From: Aquimarina aggregata
GTDB taxonomy: Bacteria; Bacteroidota; Bacteroidia; Flavobacteriales; Flavobacteriaceae
Direction: 5' to 3'
Length of the DNA stretch: 64,000 nt
Assembly (NCBI RefSeq): GCF_001632745.1
Contig: NZ_LQRT01000035.1
Coordinates: 62,001 to 126,000, forward strand
Below the pieces are notes generated by a model. The model did no database searches. It was given only the letters and a program-made list of their open reading frames with translations, and was not told the DNA's origin. Shown in pieces: positions 42,937-53,158 of this stretch. How positions within the stretch are numbered: the first letter of the stretch is position 1; each line of letters starts with the position of its first letter. The position numbers and the translations under genes are program-made.

Positions 42937-44031
42937 TTACTTTTTTAATATTTCTTCGATTTCATCAACAATATCTGAAGTTGCATTTGGCAATGCCAAC
43001 GTCTTAATTTTTCCCGAAAGCTCTTCTTGTATCGTTTTAGACACTAAAATTTCTGATAGTACATCCTGAAACTGTTCATCTAGCTCACTTTCTTTTAGCA
43101 TCCTTGCTCCACCTTGATCAACGATAGCTTTTGCATTTTTAGTTTGATGATCTTCTGCCACATTAGGAGAAGGAATAAACAATACTGGTTTTCCTACAAT
43201 GCACAATTCTGAAACAGAACTTGCTCCAGCTCTAGAAATAATAACATCTGCAGCAGCATATGCTAAATCCATTGTGTCCAAAAATTGATGTACTTGGATT
43301 TGATTTTGACTGTTGTACTTTTTGTATTCTTCGAAATACAGTTTACCACATTGCCACAATACCTGTACATCATTTTTTTGAAAAAAATCTAATTCTTTTT
43401 CGATAAGTTGATTTACTCTTCTAGCTCCAAGACTACCACCCAAAACTAAAATTGTTTTCTTTTGAGCATCAAGATTATATTTTAGCAATCCTTCTTCTTT
43501 TTTCCCTTCTATTGTTAGCAAATCCTGACGCACGGGATTACCCGTTTTTACAATCTTGTCTTCAGGGAAAAATCTATTCATGTTATCATAAGCAACGCAT
43601 ATTTTATCAGCTCCTTTTGACAACCATTTATTTGTAATTCCTGGAAAAGAGTTTTGCTCTTGGATAAGTGTTGGTATACTTTTAGCATTTGCTACTTTTA
43701 ATAACGGTCCACTAGCAAACCCACCTGTACCAATAACCACATCTGGTTTAAATTTCTTGATCACTCTTTTTGACTTCCATAAACTGCTTAATAGCTTAAT
43801 CGGAAACAACAAGTTGCTCAGTGTTAGTTTTCTTTGAATACCACTAATCCATAGTCCAATAATTTCATATCCTGCTTGCGGTACTTTTTGCATCTCCATA
43901 CGATCCTTAGCACCCACAAATAAAATAGAAACCTCAGGGTATCTACTACTTAACTCATTTGCAATAGCAATCGCAGGATAGATATGTCCTCCTGTTCCTC
44001 CGCCGGATAATATGACTTTTAGTTTACTCAT
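42937..44031 (-). CDS. murG: UDP-GlcNAc:undecaprenyl-PP-MurNAc-pentapeptide GlcNAc transferase
   Basis: A 364-residue GT28 glycosyltransferase making lipid II at the inner face of the membrane. The N-terminal glycine loops are SGGGTGGHIYPAIAIA and GTGGFASGPLL. The C-terminal UDP-GlcNAc motif is LGGSLGARRVNQ, and SRAGASSVSEL binds the nucleotide sugar. It overlaps the ftsW gene by 8 nt. Confidence 0.97.
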   Translation of the reverse strand: MSKLKVILSGGGTGGHIYPAIAIANELSSRYPEVSILFVGAKDRMEMQKVPQAGYEIIGLWISGIQRKLTLSNLLFPIKLLSSLWKSKRVIKKFKPDVVIGTGGFASGPLLKVANAKSIPTLIQEQNSFPGITNKWLSKGADKICVAYDNMNRFFPEDKIVKTGNPVRQDLLTIEGKKEEGLLKYNLDAQKKTILVLGGSLGARRVNQLIEKELDFFQKNDVQVLWQCGKLYFEEYKKYNSQNQIQVHQFLDTMDLAYAAADVIISRAGASSVSELCIVGKPVLFIPSPNVAEDHQTKNAKAIVDQGGARMLKESELDEQFQDVLSEILVSKTIQEELSGKIKTLALPNATSDIVDEIEEILKK

Positions 44032-45232
44032 ATATTTCTTGCAAAACCTCTAATGGATTTTCTTCTTTCTCTTTTTCTTGTTCTTCTTTTACCGCCGCCA
44101 CATCTCTTTTACTACTCACACTTAAAACAATCCCAATAGCAAGACATGTCATCCAAATGGATGTACCCCCACTACTTATAAGCGGAAGTGTTTGTCCTGT
44201 AACAGGAAATAACTCTACTGCTACAGCCATATTAATTAATGCTTGAAACACTATGGGTAGACCAACTCCCATAACTAATAATTTGCCAAAAATATCTGTA
44301 CTCTTATGCGCTACAATAACTAGCCTAAACAATAACAACAGATACAGCAACATTAAAAAAACACCTCCTACAAAACCCCATTCTTCGATAATGATTGCAT
44401 ATATAAAATCTGATGATGATTGCGGTAAAAAATTTCTTTGAACACTTTTTCCTGGTCCAGTACCAATAACTCCTCCTCTTGCTATTGCTATTTTTGCTCT
44501 TTCTATCTGATAATCTTCTTGAGTATCCTTATTATCAGTGAAATTTTCTATCCTGCTTACCCAAGTATCAACTCTATTTGGGAACATTCCTGGAAATGCT
44601 TTTGCAAAAAGAACAAAGAAAACCAATACAATAAAACCTGTACCTAGGATCACTGAAATATACTTTAGTGGATATCCACCAAGAAAAACTAACATTATTA
44701 CAGTTGAAAATATGATCGCAGCAGTTGAAAAGTTTGCGGGTAAGATCAACATTAAAATTAAAAATACGGGTAACCACAACGGAAGCAATGTCTCTTTAAA
44801 CGATACTGCTTCATTTTTAATTTTTGAAAGATATCTTGCCACATATGCCATTAATACCACCGCTGCCAGCGTTGATGTTTGAAATGTTACGCCTACAAAT
44901 GGTACTCGAATCCATCTACTTGCATTTGCTCCACCAATAGTTGTGTTTTGAGCCATCGTGATTAATAATAATATTAAAACGACAGGAATCATAATAATAG
45001 AAAGGCCTTTGAAATAATGATGTGGAATTTTATGAACCCCATACATAATCAAAAAACCTAGCACAAGGTGTGCAAAATGCTTTATTAAAAAAATGAAAGT
45101 ATCTCCGTCGCCATAGAGATATGCCAAATTACTACTAGCACTATACACAGGTAAAAAAGAGAATAATGCCAACAAGGCAGCTACTGCCCAGATCACTCTA
45201 TCACCTTTTATATTTGCTAATATTTTAGTCAT
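44024..45232 (-). CDS. ftsW: Lipid II polymerase FtsW (SEDS family)
   Basis: A 402-residue polytopic membrane protein with about ten hydrophobic helices and the SEDS hallmarks GTGPGKSVQRNFLPQSSSDF and PLISSGGTSIWMTCLAIGIV near the end. A charged Glu/Lys-rich cytoplasmic tail follows. It polymerises glycan strands with FtsI. It lies between murD and murG in the dcw cluster. Confidence 0.96.
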   Translation of the reverse strand: MTKILANIKGDRVIWAVAALLALFSFLPVYSASSNLAYLYGDGDTFIFLIKHFAHLVLGFLIMYGVHKIPHHYFKGLSIIMIPVVLILLLITMAQNTTIGGANASRWIRVPFVGVTFQTSTLAAVVLMAYVARYLSKIKNEAVSFKETLLPLWLPVFLILMLILPANFSTAAIIFSTVIMLVFLGGYPLKYISVILGTGFIVLVFFVLFAKAFPGMFPNRVDTWVSRIENFTDNKDTQEDYQIERAKIAIARGGVIGTGPGKSVQRNFLPQSSSDFIYAIIIEEWGFVGGVFLMLLYLLLLFRLVIVAHKSTDIFGKLLVMGVGLPIVFQALINMAVAVELFPVTGQTLPLISSGGTSIWMTCLAIGIVLSVSSKRDVAAVKEEQEKEKEENPLEVLQEIYE

Positions 45233-45268
45233 CTCTATAGTTAAGTATTACTTATTACATTCTTTATT

Positions 45269-46603
45269 TTATAGCTCCCTAACTGCTTCTTTAAACTGTC
45301 TTCCTCTTTCCTCATAGTTTTTAAACAAATCAAAACTTGCACAGGCTGGAGACAACAATACACTCTCATTTCTTTCTGCTATTTTGTACGCCATATTTAC
45401 GGCCTCTTTCATAGATTGCGTTTCTACAATATTGTCTACACAATTACCAAAAGCATTAATAATTTTAGAATTATCAACACCTAAACAAATAATTGCTTTT
45501 ACTTTTTCATTAACCAAAGGAAACAACTCTGTATAATCATTCCCTTTATCTACACCTCCAACGATCCATACGGTGGCCGATTTCATAGCATCTAAAGCAT
45601 AAAATGTCGCATTAACATTTGTTGCTTTGGAATCATTAATGTATTGCACATTGTTTATTTTTAGCACACTCTCTAACCTATGCTCTACACCATGAAAGTT
45701 TTCTAAACATTCACGGATTGTTGTTTTTCTAATCTTAAGTAATTGTGATACTGTGGCTGCGGCCATAGCATTCTTTACATTGTGATTTCCTTTTAATGAT
45801 AAATCTGTTGTTGGCATAATGATTTCGTTGTTGTCTATTATTATTTTTATATTATTATCTTCTAAATATGCTCCGTTTTCTATTTTTTTTGTCAGCGAAA
45901 AAGGAAGTAATCTTGATCGAATAGGGTTTTTCTTTATATACTGAGTGATCACCTCATCATCTGCATCATAAATAAAATAATCATCCTCATTCTGATTCAT
46001 TACTATTCTAAATTTTGATGCGATATAATTCTCAAACTTGTAATCATATCGATCCAAATGATCAGGGGTGATATTGGTTAAAATAGCAATATGAGGAACA
46101 AAATCTTTTATTCCATCTAGCTGAAAACTACTAAGCTCTAACACATAATATGGCGCATCATTTTCTGCTACTTGTTTAGCAAAACTATCTCCGATATTTC
46201 CTGCCATATTCACATTCAATCCTCCTTGTTTAAGTATGTGATGTGTAAGCATTGTTGTTGTAGTCTTACCATTACTACCTGTAATACCAATGAACATAGC
46301 AGACGTATGGTTTGCCGCAAACTCAATTTCTGAGATTACTGGGATTTCTCTTTCTCGCAGACGTTTTACTAATGCTACGGTGTCAGGAATACCCGGGCTC
46401 TTCATTACTACATCAGCCTCTAAAACTTTAGCTTCTGTATGCTTTTGTTCTTCCCATTCGATTTCAAAATTTCTAAGAACTTCTTTATATTTCTCTGTGA
46501 TCACTCCCTTATCGGAAACGAACACATCAAATCCTTCTTTTTTACCTAAAATAGCAGTTCCAACACCACTCTCTCCACCTCCCAGAACTACTAGTTTTTT
46601 CAT
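45269..46603 (-). CDS. murD: UDP-N-acetylmuramoyl-L-alanine--D-glutamate ligase
   Basis: A 444-residue Mur ligase adding D-Glu. It begins with LGGGESGVGTAILGKKEG, has the ATP loop GITGSNGKTTTTMLTH, then NITPDHLDRY and HRLESV, and NDSKATNVNATFYALD as the MurD signature. The C-terminus is complete (SPACASFDLFKNYEERG). It ends 36 nt before the ftsW start. Confidence 0.97.
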   Translation of the reverse strand: MKKLVVLGGGESGVGTAILGKKEGFDVFVSDKGVITEKYKEVLRNFEIEWEEQKHTEAKVLEADVVMKSPGIPDTVALVKRLREREIPVISEIEFAANHTSAMFIGITGSNGKTTTTMLTHHILKQGGLNVNMAGNIGDSFAKQVAENDAPYYVLELSSFQLDGIKDFVPHIAILTNITPDHLDRYDYKFENYIASKFRIVMNQNEDDYFIYDADDEVITQYIKKNPIRSRLLPFSLTKKIENGAYLEDNNIKIIIDNNEIIMPTTDLSLKGNHNVKNAMAAATVSQLLKIRKTTIRECLENFHGVEHRLESVLKINNVQYINDSKATNVNATFYALDAMKSATVWIVGGVDKGNDYTELFPLVNEKVKAIICLGVDNSKIINAFGNCVDNIVETQSMKEAVNMAYKIAERNESVLLSPACASFDLFKNYEERGRQFKEAVREL

Positions 46604-46605
46604 AA

Positions 46606-47865
46606 TTACCTAACTTTAAGAGTAATTACGGCTATTATTGCCATAAAAATCCCTACAATCCAGAATCTTGCAACAATTTTACTTTCGTGTATTCCCTTTT
46701 TTTGATAATGATGATGCAAAGGAGACATTAAAAACACTCTTCTTCCCTCTCCATACTTTTTCCTTGTATACTTAAACCAGCTTACCTGAATCATTACTGA
46801 TAGTGTTTCGATAAAAAAGATTCCACAAAGGATCGGTATCAAAAATTCTTTACGAATAGCTATGGCAATTACGGCTATAATTCCACCAATTGTAAGACTA
46901 CCGGTATCTCCCATAAATACTTGAGCTGGGTAGGTATTGTACCATAAAAAACCTACCAAAGCACCTGCAAATGCGGCAATAAAAATTGTCATCTCACCCG
47001 AGTTTGGTATATACATCACATTTAGATAATCAGAGAAAATAATATTACCCGATACCCAAGCAAACAATGCTAATGTCAATACTATAATCGCAGACGAACC
47101 TGCCGCTAATCCATCAATCCCATCTGTAAGATTCGCTCCGTTAGACACTGCAGTTACTATAAAAATGACTATTGGTATAAAAACTAACCATGAATATTTT
47201 GCCATCTCTGGGCTAATCCAAGTAATCAAACTAGAGTATTCGAATTCGTTATTTTTAAAGAAAGGTATAGTTGTCTTTGTTGATTTAATTGCTGGGTTAA
47301 AGTCAGATACTTTTTCTCCTTCTACGGCACTAAGTTGTTCGACTTCTGATTTTACTTTCTCTTCTTTAATTGTTATATCACTATGAAAGTACATTGTACA
47401 TCCCACAATGAGTCCAAGTCCTACTTGACCAATAATTTTAAACCTTCCTGCTAAACCTTCTTTATCTTTTTTCTTAATTTTTAAATAGTCGTCTGTAAAA
47501 CCAATAACCCCCATCCATAAGGTTGTAATGATTAATAGAATTACATAAATATTATCAAGCTTAGCTACAAATAAAACAGGCACTAATGTTGCCAAAATAA
47601 TAATAATCCCACCCATCGTTGGGGTACCCGCTTTTTCGGCCTGACCTTGTAAACCAAGTTCTCTAATACTTTCCCCCATCTGTTTTTGCCTTAAAAAGCC
47701 AATAATGCGCTTACCATAAATTGTAGAAATTAACAATGACAGTATGATTGCAATCGCGGCTCTAAAAGTGATAAATTGAAATAGTGTCGCCCCGGGGAAC
47801 TGGTATTCACTTTCCAAATATTCAAACAGATAGTATAACATAGGTTGCTTTGTTACCTTTAACAT
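46606..47865 (-). CDS. mraY: Phospho-MurNAc-pentapeptide translocase
   Basis: A 419-residue integral membrane transferase forming lipid I. Typical motifs are GTPTMGGIII (start of the active face), DDYLKIKKK, LTDGIDGLA and MSPLHHHYQKKG. It is about 60 residues longer than E. coli MraY because of an inserted polar loop (about 178-225, EEKVKSEVEQLSAVEGEKVS and onward) between helices, common in Bacteroidetes. murF, usual between murE and mraY, is absent here. Confidence 0.97.
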   Translation of the reverse strand: MLKVTKQPMLYYLFEYLESEYQFPGATLFQFITFRAAIAIILSLLISTIYGKRIIGFLRQKQMGESIRELGLQGQAEKAGTPTMGGIIIILATLVPVLFVAKLDNIYVILLIITTLWMGVIGFTDDYLKIKKKDKEGLAGRFKIIGQVGLGLIVGCTMYFHSDITIKEEKVKSEVEQLSAVEGEKVSDFNPAIKSTKTTIPFFKNNEFEYSSLITWISPEMAKYSWLVFIPIVIFIVTAVSNGANLTDGIDGLAAGSSAIIVLTLALFAWVSGNIIFSDYLNVMYIPNSGEMTIFIAAFAGALVGFLWYNTYPAQVFMGDTGSLTIGGIIAVIAIAIRKEFLIPILCGIFFIETLSVMIQVSWFKYTRKKYGEGRRVFLMSPLHHHYQKKGIHESKIVARFWIVGIFMAIIAVITLKVR

Positions 47866-47889
47866 GCAATTGGATGCATCTTAAAAGAT

Positions 47890-49353
47890 TTATTTATTTA
47901 GTTTTTTTAATTCTTGTTTTACAATTTCGAAATCATTAAAATCAATACGATTTCCGTTAATTTCTTGATACGTTTCATGACCTTTACCTCCTATAAGAAT
48001 GATATCATCTCTTTCAGCCAATTGGCAAGCAGTTTTAATAGCCTGTTTTCTATCGGTAATAGACAGTGTTTTCTTATAATCTTGAGGTTCTATACCTTTC
48101 TCAATATCTTCTATTATTTGAGCTGGATCCTCTGTTCTTGGGTTATCACTAGTAAAAATTACTTTATTACTTAATCGAGCCGCTATATTTCCCATAACAG
48201 GACGTTTCATTTTATCTCTATCCCCACCACACCCTATAACAGTAATTAAATTTTCATTATTAGTTCTTATATCATTTATTGTTTCCAAAACATTTTTAAG
48301 AGCATCTGGGGTATGGGCATAATCTACAATTGCAGTAATCTTTTCTTCTGAGATTAGGTATTGAAATCTTCCACTTACACTTCTTAAGTCACTTAATAAC
48401 TGGAGTATTTCTAATGTTTCTAGACCCAATAATTCTGCAGTACCAAAAATCGCCAATAGATTATACGCATTAAAACTTCCTATCAACTTAGCCCATACTT
48501 CATTATCATTTAATTTCAACAACAAACCTTCTAGGCTATTTTCTAAAATTTGTCCTCTATAATCTGCATATGATTTTAGCGCATAGCTATATTGTTTGGC
48601 TTTTGTATTCTGCAGCATAAATGCTCCGTTCTTATCATCTTTATTTACCAAAGCAAATGCACTTGACAACAAACCATCAAAGAACATTTTTTTAACATCT
48701 CTATATTCCTTAAATGTATTATGATAGTCTAAGTGATCGTGTGATAAATTGGTAAAAATACCTCCCGCAAAAGTTAGTCCTTCGGTACGTTTTTGATGAA
48801 TGCCATGAGAACTTACTTCCATAAAACAATACTCTACCCCAGCTTCATTCATCTCTTTTAGATAATAATTAATCATCAATGAATCTGGTGTTGTATGCGT
48901 AGCTTTGTATTCTTTGGTATCCACCAGTATATTAACTGTAGAAAGCAATCCTACTTTAAAACCTGCTTTTTTAAACAATTGATACAACAAAGTTGCGATG
49001 GTAGTTTTACCATTAGTACCTGTAACGCCCACCAATTTTAAGTTTACAGAAGGTGACCCATAGTAGTTTGATGCCATAATCGCCAAGGCTGTATTAGAAT
49101 CTTCTACTTCTATATACGTTACTTCTTCTATTCTATTTAAAGGTATTTTTTCACAAACAATAGCTTTTGCTCCAAGATCAATCGCTTTTTCTATAAACTT
49201 ATGACCATCAGATACCGAACCACGAATAGCAACAAACACATCTTCCTGTTTAACCTTTCTAGAATCAAACTCAACCTTATTAATATTTACAGTAGTATTA
49301 CCCACCACAACATTAATAGCAACCTTATATAATATGTCTTTTAATTCGATCAC
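47890..49353 (-). CDS. murE: UDP-MurNAc-tripeptide synthetase (meso-DAP type)
   Basis: A 487-residue Mur ligase. The ATP loop is VTGTNGKTTIATLLYQ, and the meso-diaminopimelate selector DNPR is present in TSDNPRTEDP, so the cell wall should contain meso-DAP. GCGGDRDKMKRPVMG is the domain-3 signature. The stop overlaps the upstream-placed ftsI by 4 nt. It works in the cytoplasm after MurD. Confidence 0.97.
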   Translation of the reverse strand: MIELKDILYKVAINVVVGNTTVNINKVEFDSRKVKQEDVFVAIRGSVSDGHKFIEKAIDLGAKAIVCEKIPLNRIEEVTYIEVEDSNTALAIMASNYYGSPSVNLKLVGVTGTNGKTTIATLLYQLFKKAGFKVGLLSTVNILVDTKEYKATHTTPDSLMINYYLKEMNEAGVEYCFMEVSSHGIHQKRTEGLTFAGGIFTNLSHDHLDYHNTFKEYRDVKKMFFDGLLSSAFALVNKDDKNGAFMLQNTKAKQYSYALKSYADYRGQILENSLEGLLLKLNDNEVWAKLIGSFNAYNLLAIFGTAELLGLETLEILQLLSDLRSVSGRFQYLISEEKITAIVDYAHTPDALKNVLETINDIRTNNENLITVIGCGGDRDKMKRPVMGNIAARLSNKVIFTSDNPRTEDPAQIIEDIEKGIEPQDYKKTLSITDRKQAIKTACQLAERDDIILIGGKGHETYQEINGNRIDFNDFEIVKQELKKLNK

Positions 49354-51344
49354 GATAATTCTAATCTTACTGTTTGATTGGTTTTTACTTTAACACCTGG
49401 TTCTATAGACTGTTTTTCTACTCGCCCTGATCCTTTTAGCTCTACTTTTAACCCCATATTTTCTAAAAGAGAAATCACATCCATTGCTGGCATTCCTTTT
49501 ACGTTAGGCATAATAGTTTTATACTTTTGAGCATTTTGGTAATATTTATCATAACTATTTACTACCGAGTTACTCTCTACAACCGCATACGACACTTCAT
49601 CTATCACCGGTATATCGTTATATATTTTTGTAGCGATAGTTTTAAAAACCGGAGCTGCAACTTCACTACCATAATATCCTTTTTTCTTATTTGGTTTATG
49701 GATTACTACAATACATGAATAAATAGGCTTATCCGACGGAAAATACCCAGCAAAAGAGGATATATATTCTCTCTCCTTATCTTTACCATAATTACCCCAG
49801 CAGGTACCTGTTTTTCCGGCAATACCAAAACTTTCAGTATAAATATTATCAGCAGTACCTCTTTTGACCACATTTTTCATCATTTCCTGAGCTATTCTTG
49901 CTGTTTTCTTTGAACAGATTGTTGGGTTTAAAATCTCTTTATCAAATCGTTCTCTGGTCTTATCCCAGGTTTTTACTTCTTTAATGAATCTTGGCTTTAC
50001 CATTTCGCCATCATTTGCTATTGCGTTATAAAAAGCTAAGGTTTGTAATGGCGTAATTGCCACACCATATCCATGAGCCATCCAGGGTAAGGTTGTACCA
50101 TACCAATCATCATCACCTGGATATGGAATTTTAGGTTTACCTTCTCCTTTAATGGATAACTCTAAGGTTTCCCCCAATCCCATATTAATTAATCGGTCTA
50201 CGAATTTTCTAGGATTATCTTTATAGTGTTCATCGATCATTTTTGCAAAAGCAGTATTCGAAGAAATTTCGAAAGCTTTTGCCGCAGATATCTTTCCGTA
50301 CCCTCCCCAGCGAGAATCTTTAACTACTCTATCATAAAACTTTACACGGCCATTCTCTGTATCAATAACATAACTAGAATCGATCACCCTATCTTCTAAG
50401 GCCGCCACCATTGTCATTAATTTAAAAGTAGATCCAGGCTCATGAGATTCTCCTACCGCATAATTTAACTTTTCATAATATTTACCAGCTTTTGTTCGAC
50501 CTAGATTAGAAATTGCTTTGATTTCCCCTGTTTTTGTCTCCATAACAACAACAGTCCCATGTTCTGCCTCAAACCTCTCTAGTTGACCCAATAACGCATG
50601 ATGTGCAATATCCTGAACATTTACATCTATAGTTGAAACAACATCATATCCATCTCTTGGCTCTACTTCATTAGCATCTCCTATTGGTTTCCATTGATTT
50701 TTTGCTATTTTTTGTTTTTTACGTTTCCCTTCTTTTCCTCTTAAAAAAGGTCCATAAGCACCTTCTAGACCTACTCTTGTATAGTATCCATTTTCATCTC
50801 TTCTCTCATACCCAACCGTTCGCTCGGCAATTTTACCTATCGGATGTTCTCTAACTGTATTTTGCTCGACAATAAAACCTCCTCGATTTGCGCCTAACTC
50901 AAATAATGGAAACTCTTTAACTCGCATATATTGAGAATACCCAAGATTTCTTCGAATCAAGAGGTATCGATTTTTATTTGCTCTAGCTGTTCTAATTATT
51001 TTGTCATAATATGAAATAGGCTTTCCAAATTCTTTGGATAACGCCTCGCAAAGTGGCTTAACATACTCTCTAAAATCCTTATCAGTTACGGTAAGCGCAT
51101 CAAATCTTATATTATATTTAGGGACAGAGGTAGCTAGCAAATTACCTTTGCTGTCATATAGGTTTCCTCTATTAGCCGGTATATCAAATGTTTTAAAAAC
51201 TCGTTCCTGAGCTTTTTTACGATACATATCGCCTTCAACAAACTGAATATTCACTAATTTCACCAAAACGGCAATGGCAAAAATGAACATACAGACTGCT
51301 ATAAAATACAACCGGTTTAATATGTTTTTTTCTTTTGTAGCCAA
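49350..51344 (-). CDS. ftsI: Septal transpeptidase FtsI (PBP3-type) with PASTA domain
   Basis: A 664-residue class B penicillin-binding protein with one N-terminal membrane anchor (about 11-30) and a dimerisation domain. The transpeptidase domain has SxxK (GSTFKLM), SxN (SSN) and KTG (AGKTGTCW) motifs. A C-terminal PASTA domain (about 600-664, MPNVKGMPAMDVISLLENMG) is typical of Bacteroidetes FtsI and may sense muropeptides or lipid II. It lies 4 nt after the ftsL-like gene. Confidence 0.97.
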   Translation of the reverse strand: MATKEKNILNRLYFIAVCMFIFAIAVLVKLVNIQFVEGDMYRKKAQERVFKTFDIPANRGNLYDSKGNLLATSVPKYNIRFDALTVTDKDFREYVKPLCEALSKEFGKPISYYDKIIRTARANKNRYLLIRRNLGYSQYMRVKEFPLFELGANRGGFIVEQNTVREHPIGKIAERTVGYERRDENGYYTRVGLEGAYGPFLRGKEGKRKKQKIAKNQWKPIGDANEVEPRDGYDVVSTIDVNVQDIAHHALLGQLERFEAEHGTVVVMETKTGEIKAISNLGRTKAGKYYEKLNYAVGESHEPGSTFKLMTMVAALEDRVIDSSYVIDTENGRVKFYDRVVKDSRWGGYGKISAAKAFEISSNTAFAKMIDEHYKDNPRKFVDRLINMGLGETLELSIKGEGKPKIPYPGDDDWYGTTLPWMAHGYGVAITPLQTLAFYNAIANDGEMVKPRFIKEVKTWDKTRERFDKEILNPTICSKKTARIAQEMMKNVVKRGTADNIYTESFGIAGKTGTCWGNYGKDKEREYISSFAGYFPSDKPIYSCIVVIHKPNKKKGYYGSEVAAPVFKTIATKIYNDIPVIDEVSYAVVESNSVVNSYDKYYQNAQKYKTIMPNVKGMPAMDVISLLENMGLKVELKGSGRVEKQSIEPGVKVKTNQTVRLELS

Positions 51345-51348
51345 GAGC

Positions 51349-51660
51349 TTAGTTTTTTACAATTATTTTTTGCGGTGGTGTAGTAGGACGTTTTAATCCT
51401 TCTTGAGTCATCTTTTTTATTATAGAAGACTCCATTTTAAGTCTCATCAATTCTGTTTTACCATCAACAAATTGTGTTCGCAACTCTCTTACTTCATCAT
51501 TTAAATGCGCTATTTCATGAACTTTACTTTCTGCATTGTGTGAACTGGCAATCATTACTATTGCCAAAAAAGACAAAAACAGTAGCATTCTCCAGTTTTT
51601 CATCGCATCATCTGCAATAAGAAACTTACCTTTTAATATGTCATAAACAGTTTGTTTCAT
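51349..51660 (-). CDS. ftsL: FtsL-like cell division protein
   Basis: A 103-residue bitopic protein with a transmembrane helix (about 25-41, LLFLSFLAIVMIASS) followed by a coiled coil (KVHEIAHLNDEVRELRTQFV ... ELMRLKMESSI). Length, topology and position between rsmH and ftsI fit FtsL, although the sequence is family-specific to Bacteroidetes. Confidence 0.88.
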   Translation of the reverse strand: MKQTVYDILKGKFLIADDAMKNWRMLLFLSFLAIVMIASSHNAESKVHEIAHLNDEVRELRTQFVDGKTELMRLKMESSIIKKMTQEGLKRPTTPPQKIIVKN

Positions 51661-51686
51661 CCCAAAAACCCACTCTATTTATTAAA

Positions 51687-52604
51687 TCAATTTATCTTTT
51701 CAATTTTTTCAGCTATTCTAAGCTTAGCGCTTCTAGCTCTATTATTCTCTTTAATCTCTTCTTCAGTTGGAACAATTAATTTTCCTACTTTTTTAAAAGG
51801 AACAGACATGTTACCATAAAGATCTTTTTCAGGCTCTCCTTCAAACATTCCATTTCTAATAAACCTTTTAACCAATCTATCCTCTAAAGAGTGATATGAT
51901 ATCATACTAATTCTTCCTCCCACATCTAAAAGACTTAATGTTTGCTCTAAAAACTCCTTGAGCACTTCTATCTCTTGATTTACTTCAATACGTATCGCCT
52001 GGTATATCTGAGCTAAAATTTTATGCTCTTTGTGTCTAGGCAAGAAAGGTTTCAATACCTCTTTCAACTCTACACTTGTTTTTATACCGTTTTCTTTTCT
52101 TGCTCCTACTATTGTTCTTGCTAATTTGGGAGCATTTCTTAGCTCACCATATTCAAAAAACATTTTTCTTAAATCCGCCTCATCATATTCATTAATTACA
52201 TTGTATGCTGACAGGTTCTTATTTTGATTCATTCTCATATCAAGATCAGCCTCAAACCTTGTAGAAAACCCACGTTCTGCTACATCAAACTGATGTGATG
52301 AAACTCCAAAATCACCTAGAATACCATCTACTTTTTTCACACCATGAAATCGAAGAAATCTTTTTACGAATCTGAAATTTTCATTTATAAGTGTAAATCG
52401 ATCATCATCAATAGTGTTATCCAAAGCATCTTGATCTTGATCAAAGGCAAACAATTTACCTTCTGGACCAAGTCTTTTTAAGATTTCTTTAGAATGCCCA
52501 CCACCACCAAATGTTACATCTACATAGATTCCATCTGGTTTAATAGCAAGTCCATCTACGGTTTCTTTTAGTAAAACTGGATTATGATATTCGGTTTCTT
52601 TCAT
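51687..52604 (-). CDS. rsmH: 16S rRNA (cytosine(1402)-N(4))-methyltransferase RsmH
   Basis: A 305-residue AdoMet-dependent methyltransferase (MraW). It starts YHNPVLLKETVDGL, has the AdoMet loop DVTFGGGGHSKEIL, and has the family motifs GDFGVSSHQFD, RGFSTRF and YHSLEDRLVKRF. It methylates C1402 of 16S rRNA. It follows mraZ as the second gene of the dcw cluster. Confidence 0.97.
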   Translation of the reverse strand: MKETEYHNPVLLKETVDGLAIKPDGIYVDVTFGGGGHSKEILKRLGPEGKLFAFDQDQDALDNTIDDDRFTLINENFRFVKRFLRFHGVKKVDGILGDFGVSSHQFDVAERGFSTRFEADLDMRMNQNKNLSAYNVINEYDEADLRKMFFEYGELRNAPKLARTIVGARKENGIKTSVELKEVLKPFLPRHKEHKILAQIYQAIRIEVNQEIEVLKEFLEQTLSLLDVGGRISMISYHSLEDRLVKRFIRNGMFEGEPEKDLYGNMSVPFKKVGKLIVPTEEEIKENNRARSAKLRIAEKIEKIN

Positions 52605-52664
52605 CTATTACATTCTTATAGCTTAACCAATCAAGTACATCTTATTTTTCAAGAAGCATACTGC

Positions 52665-53132
52665 TTAGTCAATACTTATGTCATCATCAAATCCCATTAC
52701 CTCTTCGGCTAAATCAGCGAAATCAACAGCTACATCATCTATTACTTTTTCATATTGATCTTTATCCCAGACTTCAATAATATTAACAGCAGAAGACAAC
52801 ACTAGTTCTTTTGTAATACCTGCAAAACCAACAAGGTCTTTAGGAATTAAAAGACGACCGGCAGCATCAATTTCAACAATTTTAACACCCGCAGTAAACC
52901 TTCGGATAAAATCATTATTTTTTTTCTTAAAGCGGTTTAGCTTATTTATTTTTTGCATCATTTGGTTCCACTCAGCCATTGGATATAACTCTAAACAAGG
53001 CTGAAAAACCGACCTTTTTAACACAAATCCATCTTGTAGCACAGGCGAAAGCTGCTTTTTGAAAGCAACAGGCATCATAAGACGTCCCTTAGCGTCTGCC
53101 TTACATTCGTATGTACCAATTAGATGCACCAC
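52665..53132 (-). CDS. mraZ: Transcriptional regulator MraZ
   Basis: A 155-residue protein with two SpoVT-AbrB-like MraZ domains. The first is GTYECKADAKGRLMMPVAFK, the second VKIVEIDAAGRLLIPKDL (DxxGRxxxP in both). MraZ binds tandem boxes upstream of its own operon and controls the dcw cluster. Exactly such boxes are present at 53178-53202. It is the first gene of the cluster. Confidence 0.96.
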   Translation of the reverse strand: MVHLIGTYECKADAKGRLMMPVAFKKQLSPVLQDGFVLKRSVFQPCLELYPMAEWNQMMQKINKLNRFKKKNNDFIRRFTAGVKIVEIDAAGRLLIPKDLVGFAGITKELVLSSAVNIIEVWDKDQYEKVIDDVAVDFADLAEEVMGFDDDISID

Positions 53133-53158
53133 TTTGTTTCCCTAAACGTTTAATTAGC

